Below, one piece after another: positions 15,907 through 25,025 of a stretch of DNA of 64,000 nucleotides. How positions within the stretch are numbered: position 1 is the stretch's first letter; the number at the start of each line of letters is the position of its first letter. Below the pieces are notes generated by a model. It was not told the DNA's origin, did not search any database, and saw only the letters and a list, made by a program, of their open reading frames with translations. Source of the DNA: Ectothiorhodospira lacustris (GTDB lineage Bacteria; Pseudomonadota; Gammaproteobacteria; Ectothiorhodospirales; Ectothiorhodospiraceae); assembly GCF_022227845.1 (NCBI RefSeq), contig NZ_JAJNQN010000001.1, positions 309,300-373,299 on the forward strand, given 5' to 3'. Position numbers and translations under genes: made by a program.

Positions 15907-17253
15907 TCAGATACCCAGATACGCCGCCTTGACCTTGTCGTCATCCAGCAGGTCGCGACCGCTGCCTTGCAGCACCACCCTGCCCGCTTCCAGGACATAG
16001 GCCCGGTCGGAGATGGCCAGGGCCTGGGAGGCATTCTGCTCCACCAGGAATACGGTGATCCCTTCGCCGTTGAGCTCGCGGATGATGTCGAAGATCTCTT
16101 CCACGATCAGGGGCGCCAGCCCCATGCTGGGCTCGTCCAGCAGCAGCAACCGGGGCCGGGCCATCAGTGCCCGCCCCATGGCCAGCATCTGTTGCTGCCC
16201 GCCGGAGAGCATCCCCGCCAGCTGGTGACGCTTCTGGCGCAGGATGGGGAAGCGACCGTAGATCCGCTCCAGATCCTCGTTCACCTCCGCCCCGCCCTTG
16301 CGGGTGAAGGCCCCCAGGCGCAGGTTGTCATGCACGCTCAGGTCCCGGAATACCTGCCGGCCCTCCGGCACCTGTACGATGCCCATGGCCACCCGCTGGT
16401 GGGCCGGCACGCGGGTCAGGTCCGCCCCGGCATAGGTCAGCCCCCCCCGGTCCACGGGCTGCAGACCGGACAAGGTCATGAGCAGGGTGCTCTTGCCCGC
16501 GCCGTTGGCCCCCACCAGGGAGACGATCTCGCCCCGGCAAATGGTCAGGTCCACTTCATGCAGCACTTCGATGCGGCCGTAGGAGGTGACCAGACCCCGC
16601 ACCTCCAGCAACGCCTCCCGGGCCGATGCCGGCGCCAGACGCCGGGGATGATCGATACCCAGCCCCCCCACGTGTTCGGGAGCCATGTTGATGATGCGGT
16701 GACGCAGTTCCTTGAATTCTTCTCGAACCCGCTCACCGAACAGGGGATCGTCGTACTGATCCTTGGCTTGGGCGATCCGTTCCCAGTCCGACGCATCCAG
16801 TAGCGCCCCGGCCTGGGGGATGAGCACACGCTCCTCCTGTTGGACATGCCGGCGCAGGGTCTGGGTGAACCGGGACATGGCCTGAATGAAAGGCTCGCGC
16901 CCCCGGGGCCAGTCGTCCAGGCTCTCGTGCAGCAGCGTGCGCAGGCGCTGCAGGGCGTCGTGGGCGGTGAGGTAGTCCTGTTCCAGTTCGTCCAGCGCAG
17001 GGATGCCGTCGGGGACCCGCGCCCGCAGACACTGGAACAGCAGGATCTCGTTGGGACGACTCTGCACCCGCTCGGAGAAGTGCTCGAAATAGTCCAGGAT
17101 GGCGTTGATCAGGACCTCATCCGGGACCTGGGCGGCATCGTCGATGTCCTGCTGCAGGCGTTCCAGCAGCAGGATGATGCGCCACAGGTTCAGGTGTTCC
17201 CGGGTGATGATGTGGACGGCCTGTTCGCGGGGATCGTGGCGATGCTCGGTCAT
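15907..17253 (-). CDS. Hemerythrin-like domain fused to a LivF-type ABC ATPase
   Basis: A 448-residue two-part protein. Residues about 12-165 form four predicted helices of the hemerythrin/HHE type, with ligand-like His20 (first helix), His98 (third), and His136 and Glu140 (fourth, HVQQEERVLIP). The usual HHPKE-type motif of helix 2 is replaced by sequence around QSRPNE, so the di-iron site may be incomplete or altered. After a linker, residues 215-448 are a full LivF ATPase: Walker A GANGAGKST (248-256), signature LSGGQQQ (349-355), Walker B LLLLDEP and the LivF-typical VEQN switch. Ordinary LivF is about 235 residues. It is the last gene of livK-H-M-G-F. Coupling of import to oxygen, NO or redox is inference. 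Confidence 0.88.
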   Translation of the reverse strand: MTEHRHDPREQAVHIITREHLNLWRIILLLERLQQDIDDAAQVPDEVLINAILDYFEHFSERVQSRPNEILLFQCLRARVPDGIPALDELEQDYLTAHDALQRLRTLLHESLDDWPRGREPFIQAMSRFTQTLRRHVQQEERVLIPQAGALLDASDWERIAQAKDQYDDPLFGERVREEFKELRHRIINMAPEHVGGLGIDHPRRLAPASAREALLEVRGLVTSYGRIEVLHEVDLTICRGEIVSLVGANGAGKSTLLMTLSGLQPVDRGGLTYAGADLTRVPAHQRVAMGIVQVPEGRQVFRDLSVHDNLRLGAFTRKGGAEVNEDLERIYGRFPILRQKRHQLAGMLSGGQQQMLAMGRALMARPRLLLLDEPSMGLAPLIVEEIFDIIRELNGEGITVFLVEQNASQALAISDRAYVLEAGRVVLQGSGRDLLDDDKVKAAYLGI

Positions 17254-17295
17254 GGGATTCCGGCTGGTAATGAGGGGTGGTGCGTCTTGACAGGG

Positions 17296-18108
17296 CTAGC
17301 CGCCCAGGTAGGCGGCGATCACGTCCGGGTTGTCACGGATCTCCCGGGGCGTGCCTTCGGCCAGCTTGCGGCCGTAATCCAGCACCAGGATCCGGTCGGA
17401 AATCGACATCACCAGCTTCATGTCGTGCTCCACCAGGACCACGGTGATGCCGCCGGCCGCCACCTTGCGGATGAGCTGTTCCAGGGCGGCGGTCTCGGTG
17501 GAGTTCAACCCCGCCGCCGGTTCGTCCAGCAGCAGGATGGAGGGCTGGGTGGCCAGGGCGCGGGCGATCTCCAGGCGCTTGAGGGCACCGTAGGGCATGG
17601 CGGCGGCCTCGGCATTCACGTAGTCGCCGCAGCCCACGAAGCGGATCAGTTCTTCCGCCTGTGCCCGGCAGGTCCGCTCACTGGCCCGCAGACTGGGCCA
17701 GCGCAGCAGGACCGCCAGAAAGTTGCGCTTGAGATGCAGGTGCCGGCCCAGCATGACGTTTTCCAGGGCGGTCATATTCATGCAGATCTGCAGGTTCTGG
17801 AAGGTCCGGGACATGCCCAGTCGAGCCAGACGCTCCGGCGGCAGGCCCTGCACCGCCTCTCCCTTGAGGGACACCCCTCCCTGATCCGGCTGGTACAGGC
17901 CGGTGATGAGATTGAACAAGGTGGTCTTGCCGGCCCCGTTGGGTCCGATCACGGCATAGATCTGCCCCGGCAGGATCTGAAAACTCAGCTCATCCACTGC
18001 GTGGACGCCGCCGAAGGCCTTGCTCAGCCCCCTGACCGCCAGCAGGGGCGCCGCCTGAACGGCATCCTCGGAGGACATCTCATCCCGTTGTTGCAAGGTC
18101 TGGTTCAT
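17296..18108 (-). CDS. livG: Branched-chain amino-acid ABC transporter ATPase LivG
   Basis: A 270-residue ATPase of the LivG group. Walker A is GPNGAGKTT, the Q-loop region is GMSRTFQNLQIC and Walker B is SILLLDEPAAGLN. The signature is YGALKRLEIARAL; LivG proteins normally have a signature that departs from LSGGQ, so YGALKR is not a defect. The H-loop is VEHDM. It forms the ATPase pair with the hemerythrin-LivF fusion downstream (42-nt gap) and lies 4 nt from livM, so the operon is tight. About 18 residues precede the ABC domain, which is slightly longer than usual. Confidence 0.95.
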   Translation of the reverse strand: MNQTLQQRDEMSSEDAVQAAPLLAVRGLSKAFGGVHAVDELSFQILPGQIYAVIGPNGAGKTTLFNLITGLYQPDQGGVSLKGEAVQGLPPERLARLGMSRTFQNLQICMNMTALENVMLGRHLHLKRNFLAVLLRWPSLRASERTCRAQAEELIRFVGCGDYVNAEAAAMPYGALKRLEIARALATQPSILLLDEPAAGLNSTETAALEQLIRKVAAGGITVVLVEHDMKLVMSISDRILVLDYGRKLAEGTPREIRDNPDVIAAYLGG

Positions 18109-18112
18109 GACC

Positions 18113-19129
18113 TCACTCCTGCCCTGCCGGCGCCGTGGCCGGGCGGGAACGCAGACGTTTGAGGGCTTCGCTCAGGGTGGGCAACAGCCCCTTGGGCATG
18201 AAGATCATGGTCAGCATCAGAATCAGACCGAACATCATCATTTCGTAATCCTGAAAATCCGTGAGCAGCTGGGGCAACAGCATCAGCAGCACCGCCCCCA
18301 GGATGACGCCGTAGGTGGAGGCCATGCCCCCCAACACCACCATGGTGATAAGTTCGATGGAGTGCTCGAAGGAGGCCACCTGGGGGGTGATGAAACCGGT
18401 GTAATGGGCATAGAAACTGCCCATGACGCTGGCATAGACCGCGGAGATCACAAAGATCAGCAGCTTGTAATGGGCGGTATCCACCCCCACCACCCGGGCC
18501 GCCACCTCGGAACCGTGCACCGCCCGCAGGGCCCTCCCGATGGGCGAGTCCACCAGGTTCCGGGCGATCCAGACCGCCAGCAGCAGCAACAGGGCCGCCA
18601 GGCCATACCAAAGCAGTGCCCCGGAGACGTCAAGGCCCAACACGGAGTAATGGTCGAAGATGCTCAACTCGGCCCCGAGCACCGTGAGGGGTTCCACCGC
18701 CAGACCATCGGGCCCCCCGGTGAGCCACCCCTCGTTGTTGATGACGATGGCGATGATGATGCCCATGCCCAGGGTGGCCATGGAGAGATAGTGCCCCTTG
18801 AGCCGCAGGATGGGGCGCCCCAGGGTCCAGGCCAGGACCGCCACCAGCAACGCGCCGCAGAGCAGGGCCGGCATCGAGGTCCAGCCATAGGTGCCGGTGA
18901 GGATGGCGCTGGCATAGGCACCCATGCCGAAGAAGGCCGCATGGCCCAGACTGACCTGACCGCCGTACCCCACCAGCAGGTTCAGTCCCACCACGGTGGC
19001 GGCAATCAGGGCGATCTGGGTGGCGATGTCCAGATGAAACTCGTTACCGAGGAACAGGGGTACCAGCAGCAACACCAAGGCCAACACCGGCAGGCCCGGC
19101 ACGCGTTCAGGCAGTCGCAGGAGGGCCAT
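18113..19129 (-). CDS. livM: Branched-chain amino-acid ABC transporter permease LivM
   Basis: A 338-residue inner-membrane permease with 8-10 hydrophobic helices and the LivM-typical GYGGQVSLGHAAFFGMGAYA and VLGGMASTYGVILGA segments. The C-terminus carries the ATPase-coupling region and ends MIFMPKGLLPTL plus a basic tail. Its ATG shares one base with the livH stop (TGATG), indicating translational coupling. It forms the membrane channel with LivH. Confidence 0.95.
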   Translation of the reverse strand: MALLRLPERVPGLPVLALVLLLVPLFLGNEFHLDIATQIALIAATVVGLNLLVGYGGQVSLGHAAFFGMGAYASAILTGTYGWTSMPALLCGALLVAVLAWTLGRPILRLKGHYLSMATLGMGIIIAIVINNEGWLTGGPDGLAVEPLTVLGAELSIFDHYSVLGLDVSGALLWYGLAALLLLLAVWIARNLVDSPIGRALRAVHGSEVAARVVGVDTAHYKLLIFVISAVYASVMGSFYAHYTGFITPQVASFEHSIELITMVVLGGMASTYGVILGAVLLMLLPQLLTDFQDYEMMMFGLILMLTMIFMPKGLLPTLSEALKRLRSRPATAPAGQE

Positions 19130-20004
19130 CAGACACGCTCCGCCACACGGGCACCGAACAGGCCGCGGGGCATGAAGAACAGGATCACCAGGATCAGCAG
19201 GAAGGCCACCGCATCCTTGTAGTCCGAGGAGATGTAGCCCGCGGTCATGGCCTCGGCGATCCCCAGCAGCAGCCCGCCCACCACGGCCCCCACGCCACTG
19301 CCCATGCCGCCGATGGCCGCCGCCACAAAGCCCTTGAGACCCAGCATGATGCCAATGTCATAGGCGGTGAGGGTGATGGGCGCCACCATGATCCCGGCCA
19401 TGGCACCCAGCACCGCCGCCAGCATGAAGGCCAGCATGAGTACGAACTGGGTGCGAATCCCCATCAGGCGGGCCGCACCCGGATTCATCGAGGTGGCCAG
19501 GATGGCCTTGCCCATCAGGGTGCGGGTAAAGAACAGGGCCAGCAGCAGGACCATGACACCGGCCACCGCCAACACCCACAGACTCTGGGTATACATGACC
19601 GCCCCCAGCACGTTCACGGATTCCGCGGCACTGAAGCCGGGCATGGTGTGAAACTCCTTGCCCCAGATGATCTGGGCCAACCCGCGCAGGAAGATGGAGG
19701 CCCCGATGGTGATGATGATCAGGGTGATCACATCCGCCTTGCGGGCAGGGGCGATGGCCAGCTTGTGCAGGGCCATGCCCAGCACGGCCGCCAGGGCCAC
19801 AGCCATGGCGATGGCCAGCGGCAGGGGCACCCCCATGGCCAGCAGGGAAACCGTGGACATCCCGCCGATCATGAGAAACTCGCCCTGGGCGAAATTGATC
19901 ACATGGCTGGCGTTGTAGACCAGGGTAAAGCCCAGGGCCACCAGGGCATAGGTGGCGCCGATGGTGACGCCGGAAAAGAGGTACTGGAGAAACTCGGCAA
20001 ACAT
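19129..20004 (-). CDS. livH: Branched-chain amino-acid ABC transporter permease LivH
   Basis: A 291-residue permease beginning MFAEFLQYLFSGVTIGATYA, with the LivH signature NASHVINFAQGEFLMIGG and GIMLGLKGFVAAAIGGMGS. The open frame continues 69 codons upstream of this ATG, but that part is not membrane-like and overlaps the livK end, so the ATG at 20004 is taken. It lies 31 nt after livK and overlaps livM by one base. Confidence 0.95.
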   Translation of the reverse strand: MFAEFLQYLFSGVTIGATYALVALGFTLVYNASHVINFAQGEFLMIGGMSTVSLLAMGVPLPLAIAMAVALAAVLGMALHKLAIAPARKADVITLIIITIGASIFLRGLAQIIWGKEFHTMPGFSAAESVNVLGAVMYTQSLWVLAVAGVMVLLLALFFTRTLMGKAILATSMNPGAARLMGIRTQFVLMLAFMLAAVLGAMAGIMVAPITLTAYDIGIMLGLKGFVAAAIGGMGSGVGAVVGGLLLGIAEAMTAGYISSDYKDAVAFLLILVILFFMPRGLFGARVAERV

Positions 20005-20035
20005 GGATGAACCAGAGTGGATGTTGTTTAGGGAA

Positions 20036-21196
20036 TCAGTCAACCAGCACCCACTGCCCGTCACGCACTTCCAGCAGGCGGAAGGACTCGGGCGCCAGGC
20101 CGTTGTGATCATCGGCGGACATGTTGAATGTGCCGGTGACACCCACATGATCACGGATCTGCTCCAGGGCGGAGCGGACGGCATCCGGGTCGGTGGTGCC
20201 TGCCGCTTCAATGGCGGCCACCGCCAGCATCAGGGCATCGTAGGCATAGCCGCCGAAAGTGGATACGGACATGTTCCAGCGGGCCTCGTAGGCGGCCTTG
20301 TAGTCCTGGACCACCTGCTTCTGGGGATCATCGTCGGGCAGGGCATCGGGGACCAGCAGGGCGGAGGCCGGCAGGCGCACCCCTTCGGCCGCCGAACCGG
20401 CCAGATCCAGGAAGCGGTCGGAAGCAACACCATGGGACTGGTAGAAGGGCAGTTCGATCCCCAGGTGGGCATAGTTGCGGGTGACGATGGCGGGTCCCTG
20501 ACCAAAGCCGAAGTTGAACACGGCCTGCACGCCGGGGGTGTTGCGGATACGGGTGAGTTGGGCGGTCATGTCCGTATCCTGGGGACCATAGGTCTGATCC
20601 GCCAGCACCTGAATGCCGAAGTCGGCGGCCACCGCCAGGGTCTGTTCCCGCCCGGAACGGCCGAAACCGTCGGTGCCCGAGATCAGACCGATGCCGGTGA
20701 TGCCGCGGCCTTGCATGTCGGCCAGCACCCGTTCCGCGGCCATGCGGTCGGACTGCGGGGTCTTGAAGACCCAGGGGCGGACAGGCTCGGTGATGACCAG
20801 GGCACCGGCCATGGAAATGATGGGACGACCGGCCCGCTCCACCAGGGGCACGGCGGCCATGGTGGTGCCGGTGGTGCTGCCGCCGATGATCAGGTCCACC
20901 CGGTCGGAACGCAGCAGACGATTGGCGAAGTTGCGGGCCTCGTTGGCATTGCCGCCGTCGTCATAGTGGAACAGACGCAAGGGTCTGCCGATCACGCCGC
21001 CCGCTGCGTTGATCCGCTCCACGTACAGTTCCAGGGTTTTGAGTTCGGGATCACCGAGAAAAGAGGCGGGGCCGGTGGCCGAGACCAGGGCGCCGATACG
21101 AATCGGTTCGGCGGCCATCGCGGGGGTCATCATCCCGCAAACCAGCAGGACAATCAGCAGTACGGCGCGGTACGGACAACGGTTCTTGGTCACCAT
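20036..21196 (-). CDS. livK: Periplasmic substrate-binding protein of the Liv-type importer
   Basis: A 386-residue type I periplasmic binding protein. The signal peptide (MVTKNRCPYRAVLLIVLLVC to PAMA) is followed by AEPIRIGALVSATGPASFLGDPELKTLELYVERINAAGG, a classical Peripla_BP_6 opening. Family members bind branched-chain amino acids, but others bind urea, amides or aromatic compounds, so the ligand is uncertain. An in-frame GTG at 21208 is an alternative start four codons upstream. It is the first gene of the livKHMGF operon, following the DUF1631 gene after a 98-bp gap with a weak GC hairpin (21252-21264). Confidence 0.9.
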   Translation of the reverse strand: MVTKNRCPYRAVLLIVLLVCGMMTPAMAAEPIRIGALVSATGPASFLGDPELKTLELYVERINAAGGVIGRPLRLFHYDDGGNANEARNFANRLLRSDRVDLIIGGSTTGTTMAAVPLVERAGRPIISMAGALVITEPVRPWVFKTPQSDRMAAERVLADMQGRGITGIGLISGTDGFGRSGREQTLAVAADFGIQVLADQTYGPQDTDMTAQLTRIRNTPGVQAVFNFGFGQGPAIVTRNYAHLGIELPFYQSHGVASDRFLDLAGSAAEGVRLPASALLVPDALPDDDPQKQVVQDYKAAYEARWNMSVSTFGGYAYDALMLAVAAIEAAGTTDPDAVRSALEQIRDHVGVTGTFNMSADDHNGLAPESFRLLEVRDGQWVLVD

Positions 21197-21294
21197 GATT
21201 CCGGACACCCTTGTGGTTGCGAGGGAAAAACCCGCCTATAAAACCACAATAGCGCCGGGGGCGCCACCGCGGACCCGCACTCAGGGGCCGACGG

Positions 21295-23637
21295 TCATTC
21301 CGGGGCCTGCTGCAACCGGGTCATCAACCGACTGATGGCCCGATCGAACACCGGTACATCTTCAATGATGCGCACACGTCCGGCGCGAAATTCCGTTGCC
21401 AGGGCCTGATCCGTCATTTCACGCACCTTGAGACCCTGCTGATTGACGAAGAAGTACTTGCCGGTAATCAGGCTTTTCCAGGACAGTTTCATGCGCCGAA
21501 CCTTTCCTAGTTCTTCATCCTGAACTTCCAGCCAGGTGCCCTCGCTGAGTTCTCGGGCCGTGAGCAGGTGCAGGTCATCCACGGGGCCGCCTTCCACCTC
21601 GTCAGCGGCAGAGCGGTCTTCCGGCAAAACCTGGAAGCGCCCCTCGGCGATGAGCTGATTGATTTCCGCCACCTTGCGTGCCATGAAACTGCGTCCATCC
21701 GTCGGGATGGGCACAGCCGTGCCGGGGGCTTCTTCGGTGGAGGCTTCAGCGACGGCAGGCCCCATCGGCGAAGCAACCTCAAGCACCATTGCCTTCACCA
21801 TGCGCGTATGTTCGGCAGCCAGCATCCGCAGCACTTCCTGCTGTTCCACCTGAGGCATGGACATACGGTTCATGCCTTCCTGCAAGGACTTGAGCAGAGA
21901 GGGCAGCAGGCGGGTCAGCTGATCCCGCTCATCATCACCCTGTTTGGGGATCAGACTCCACACCAGCAGTGACGCCACGTTCAGGGCCTTCTGCCACACA
22001 GGGCCATGTTCACCATGCTTGAGATAGATCAGCACCAGCAAGTCCTTCCAGGTCCCCTCCAGGAGATGGCGCACGGCGGGCGGTAAGGCCTGGCCGGCCA
22101 CTACGTGCTCGATGGCCTCACCGGCCACTGCCTTGGCCACCAGCAGCTGCTCGCGTCCCTGGGCGATCTGCGCCGTTTCCTCCTCCCGGCGACCGGCCCT
22201 TTCGGCCTGTGATTCACAAAAGGCCTGAAAATCCGCCAGCACCGCCTCGAACAGCTCCACGTCATCCTCGAAATCATCCAGCAGACGTTCCACCACCGAC
22301 TCGATCTTGGCACGCAGCCCATCCGTCTCATCGGTGAGCTCGGACCAACCCACGCCGGCGCGCGACAGTTCGCTGAGCAGGCGGCGGGCGGGATGCCGTT
22401 TGCGGCTGAAGAAACTCTTGTCGAGGATGGCCACTTTCAGCAGGGGGATCTGCAGGCGTCCGATCAGCTCCTTGATGGGGGCAGGCAGCGCAGGATCATC
22501 GAAGACGAACTCGAACAGCATGGAGACGATATCGATGGCCGATTCGTCGGTGCGATTGATGGCCACCGCCTGGCCGCCATCGGGGTTGAGCGCGGTGATC
22601 ACCGCGCCCTTGAGATCCGCGCCGGGTACGATGCGCCCATCGGTGGCAAGCTGATTCACGGGGATCGCGGACAATGCCGAAAGCAACGCCCTCGCATCCG
22701 CCGTGGTGATAACGGCCCCGCCGCCGCCGGCTCCCGCAGAAGGCCTGCCGACGAAAGAATCACCGCCCCCCCGGCCTGCCGGGGCAGGATATCCGCCACC
22801 ACGCGCCAGTCTTTCCAGCAGCAAATGAAGGTCACCGTCCTCACCGGGGGTGGCGACGGGATAATCCTGCCCCGGGACCGACGGCCCTCCTCCGCCCCCC
22901 CCGTCCCGCCCTGACCCGTGGGAGGCAAGCCCCGGGTACCGGCTCTCCGGCTGCAGTTCCGGCAGGACCTTCATCTCCTGTAGATACCGGTTCACTTCCT
23001 GATAGAGCGGAGAGAGGTGGCTGATCACAAACTGATCGAACAGTTTATAGATGATCAGCCTGATCTTGATATCCACATCCAGGACCCGCATCGCGTCCCG
23101 GAAGGCATGACAGAAAGCCTTGGGGTCCAGGGGATTGTCATCATCCTTGAGGCCGGGACGATCCATCACCGCGCCCAGGCGTCGCCGCACGGCATAGAGT
23201 TCGGCCTCGCTGATACGACGCACCTTGGCCACCATGCCCTCGATGGCCAGGTTTTCCTCCAACTCATCGGAAGCCACCAGTGAGAGCTCGTCCGCAGAGG
23301 TCTTGTCCATCTTCCACCCGCCGGGACCAGGACGCATGCAGACATCGAATATGCGCGCAATCTGAGTCACATATTCACTTTCCATGGTGGAGCGCTGGCG
23401 ACGCAGGGCGCGCATGGCATCAAAGAAGGCGGTTTGTGAACGGTTGTCCTCGGCCTTTTCAGCCAGCCTGAACAGTGCATCATCGGCGCCATCCAGCATC
23501 TCCTTGAGCAGGGGTTCCACCTGACGAGAAGCCAGGTTTCGACAACGCCCGAGAATCTGGAACGGTGCGGCATGCCGGTCGCCCCGCCGTGCACCGGCGT
23601 TGAAGGCAATCACGTTCTCTTGGGCTTTCTCATTCAT
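21295..23637 (-). CDS. DUF1631 family protein
   Basis: A 780-residue cytoplasmic protein of the DUF1631 family, unknown function (often mislabelled thymidine phosphorylase in databases). It is largely alpha-helical. A Gly-rich, probably disordered stretch at about residues 240-305 splits an N-terminal helical region from a long central one. A basic C-terminal domain (GKVRRMKLSWKSLITGKYFF) looks like a small beta-barrel, possibly PilZ-like. The ATG at 23637 is preferred over GTG at 23646 because AGGT precedes it at a good distance. It is divergent from the HDOD gene. There is no enzyme motif I can identify. Confidence 0.85.
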   Translation of the reverse strand: MNEKAQENVIAFNAGARRGDRHAAPFQILGRCRNLASRQVEPLLKEMLDGADDALFRLAEKAEDNRSQTAFFDAMRALRRQRSTMESEYVTQIARIFDVCMRPGPGGWKMDKTSADELSLVASDELEENLAIEGMVAKVRRISEAELYAVRRRLGAVMDRPGLKDDDNPLDPKAFCHAFRDAMRVLDVDIKIRLIIYKLFDQFVISHLSPLYQEVNRYLQEMKVLPELQPESRYPGLASHGSGRDGGGGGGPSVPGQDYPVATPGEDGDLHLLLERLARGGGYPAPAGRGGGDSFVGRPSAGAGGGGAVITTADARALLSALSAIPVNQLATDGRIVPGADLKGAVITALNPDGGQAVAINRTDESAIDIVSMLFEFVFDDPALPAPIKELIGRLQIPLLKVAILDKSFFSRKRHPARRLLSELSRAGVGWSELTDETDGLRAKIESVVERLLDDFEDDVELFEAVLADFQAFCESQAERAGRREEETAQIAQGREQLLVAKAVAGEAIEHVVAGQALPPAVRHLLEGTWKDLLVLIYLKHGEHGPVWQKALNVASLLVWSLIPKQGDDERDQLTRLLPSLLKSLQEGMNRMSMPQVEQQEVLRMLAAEHTRMVKAMVLEVASPMGPAVAEASTEEAPGTAVPIPTDGRSFMARKVAEINQLIAEGRFQVLPEDRSAADEVEGGPVDDLHLLTARELSEGTWLEVQDEELGKVRRMKLSWKSLITGKYFFVNQQGLKVREMTDQALATEFRAGRVRIIEDVPVFDRAISRLMTRLQQAPE

Positions 23638-23691
23638 GGCGAACACCTGGGCGGGCGGATCGTGCCGGCCGGCGGGGCCGATGGACTGCGG

Positions 23692-23719
23692 TTGACTTGT
23701 GAGCCTTATAGTTCATATT
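23692..23719 (+). promoter_or_regulatory. Candidate sigma-70 promoter for the HDOD gene
   Basis: TTGACT (23692-23697) and CATATT (23714-23719) are separated by 16 bp, 52 bp upstream of the chosen ATG. The -35 is a 5/6 match and the -10 a 4/6 match. It sits in the short divergent region between the DUF1631 and HDOD genes. Confidence 0.4.
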
Positions 23720-23770
23720 AAGACTGTCAGGCCAGCACCCACTTCAAAAATTCCATGGATGATCAGTAAC

Positions 23771-24652
23771 ATGGGCAATTTTTCCGACAGACGGTTCGAC
23801 CTGGACGACCTGCTGAAGGACGTCTCCGAGCTGGTATCACCCCCTGAAATCATCATTCGCCTGCGGTCCGCACTGGATGCGCCCGGCAGCTCCGCAAGCT
23901 CCCTGGCGGCCATTGTGGCACAGGACCCGAACCTGAGTGCACAGATCCTGCGTCTGGCCAATTCCGCCATGTATGGCCTGCCTCAGCGCGTGGAAACCGT
24001 CACCCGGGCCATTGCCGTGATCGGGACTCGCGCCCTGTATCACCTGGCGCTGGCGGTCACCGCCACCCATAGCTTCTCACGCCTGCCCTGCGAACTGGTC
24101 AACATGGCCGTGTTCTGGAGGCACAGCGTATTTACCGCTCTCATTGCCCACGACCTGGCCCAGCGCTGCAACGTGCTACACCCTGAACGACTGTTCGTGG
24201 CAGGACTGCTCCATGACGTGGGCAGTCTGGTCCTGTACGGCCGTCACCCCGATCTGCTGCGGGAAACCATGCTCATTGCCAGGGGGCATGAACCGCTGCT
24301 GGCGGGCCACGAAAGGGAAATACTGGGATTTGATCACGCCGATGTCGGGGCCGGGTTGCTGTCCAGGTGGGGCCTGCCCGAGACGCTACAGACAGCCATC
24401 CGCCTGCACCATCAGCCCGATCGGGTGCTGCAGGCCGGACTGGAGGCTACGCTGATCCACCTGGCGGACACCCTGAGCAACCGCACCGAACAGGGCTGTT
24501 TCAGCGAGTACGGCCCTCGGGAGGAAGTGATCCCTGATGCAATCTGGGAGAGGCTGGGCCTGGACAGGCAAGACGGCGAAGAATGCTGTAACGATGTGGG
24601 CTGGCGCTTCATGGAGACCCTCAGCGTCATCCTGCCCCAGGCCAGATACTAA
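23771..24652 (+). CDS. HDOD-domain signalling protein
   Basis: A 293-residue protein consisting essentially of an HDOD domain (about residues 15-210), recognised by LAAIVAQDPNLSAQILRLANSAMYG, TRAIAVIGTRALYHLAL and FVAGLLHDVGSLVLY. HDOD proteins are HD-domain relatives in regulatory pathways; the HD pair here is HDVG. No other output domain is fused. The ATG at 23771 is preferred; ATG at 23759 and GTG at 23699 are in frame but lie in or close to the promoter region. The gene ends 9 bp before acyP, which is convergent. Confidence 0.87.
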   Translation: MGNFSDRRFDLDDLLKDVSELVSPPEIIIRLRSALDAPGSSASSLAAIVAQDPNLSAQILRLANSAMYGLPQRVETVTRAIAVIGTRALYHLALAVTATHSFSRLPCELVNMAVFWRHSVFTALIAHDLAQRCNVLHPERLFVAGLLHDVGSLVLYGRHPDLLRETMLIARGHEPLLAGHEREILGFDHADVGAGLLSRWGLPETLQTAIRLHHQPDRVLQAGLEATLIHLADTLSNRTEQGCFSEYGPREEVIPDAIWERLGLDRQDGEECCNDVGWRFMETLSVILPQARY

Positions 24653-24661
24653 AACGGCTCT

Positions 24662-24949
24662 TCAGCCGATGACGAAACCTTCCGCCACCACCCCCGGGAA
24701 GGGCTCGCAGGACACCTGATCCACACGCGCCTGCGGAGGCCCCTCATGCAGCCATGCCTTGAGCCTCTCCACCTGGTCCGCGGGTCCGGCAACCACGACC
24801 TCCACCCGCCCGTCAGGCAGATTGAGCGCATGGCCGCGCAGGCCCAATGAGACGGCCTGGCGCTGGGTGGAGGCTCGAAAATAGACACCCTGCACCCTGC
24901 CGGATACCCGGCAACGGCAAGACTCTTCGACATGGGGCTTCACGGACAC
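24662..24949 (-). CDS. acyP: Acylphosphatase
   Basis: A 95-residue enzyme hydrolysing carboxyl-phosphate bonds such as acetyl phosphate. The motif [13 protein letters not shown] contains the catalytic Arg, and the catalytic Asn is in [12 protein letters not shown]. The start is a GTG at 24949, chosen because AGAGGAG lies 9 nt upstream; no ATG is available and a TTG at 24985 would fall inside the terminator of the preceding gene. The Shine-Dalgarno sequence sits directly beyond the T-run of that terminator, so transcription probably starts by read-through or from a promoter overlapping the hairpin. Confidence 0.93.
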   Translation of the reverse strand: MSVKPHVEESCRCRVSGRVQGVYFRASTQRQAVSLGLRGHALNLPDGRVEVVVAGPADQVERLKAWLHEGPPQARVDQVSCEPFPGVVAEGFVIG

Positions 24950-24967
24950 GGATGATGACTCCTCTGC

Positions 24968-24996
24968 AAAAAAAGGCCCGCGCAAGCGGGCCTTTT
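24968..24996 (-). terminator. Rho-independent terminator after the LysM lipoprotein gene
   Basis: A perfect 11-bp stem (AAAAGGCCCGC and its complement) with a 4-nt loop is followed on the minus strand by seven T residues. It lies 30 bp beyond the stop of the LysM gene. It is the strongest intrinsic terminator in the window; the AAAA/TTTT ends make it potentially bidirectional. Confidence 0.9.
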
Positions 24997-25025
24997 CAAG
25001 GCTTTCAGTACGACGGCGCCTGATA

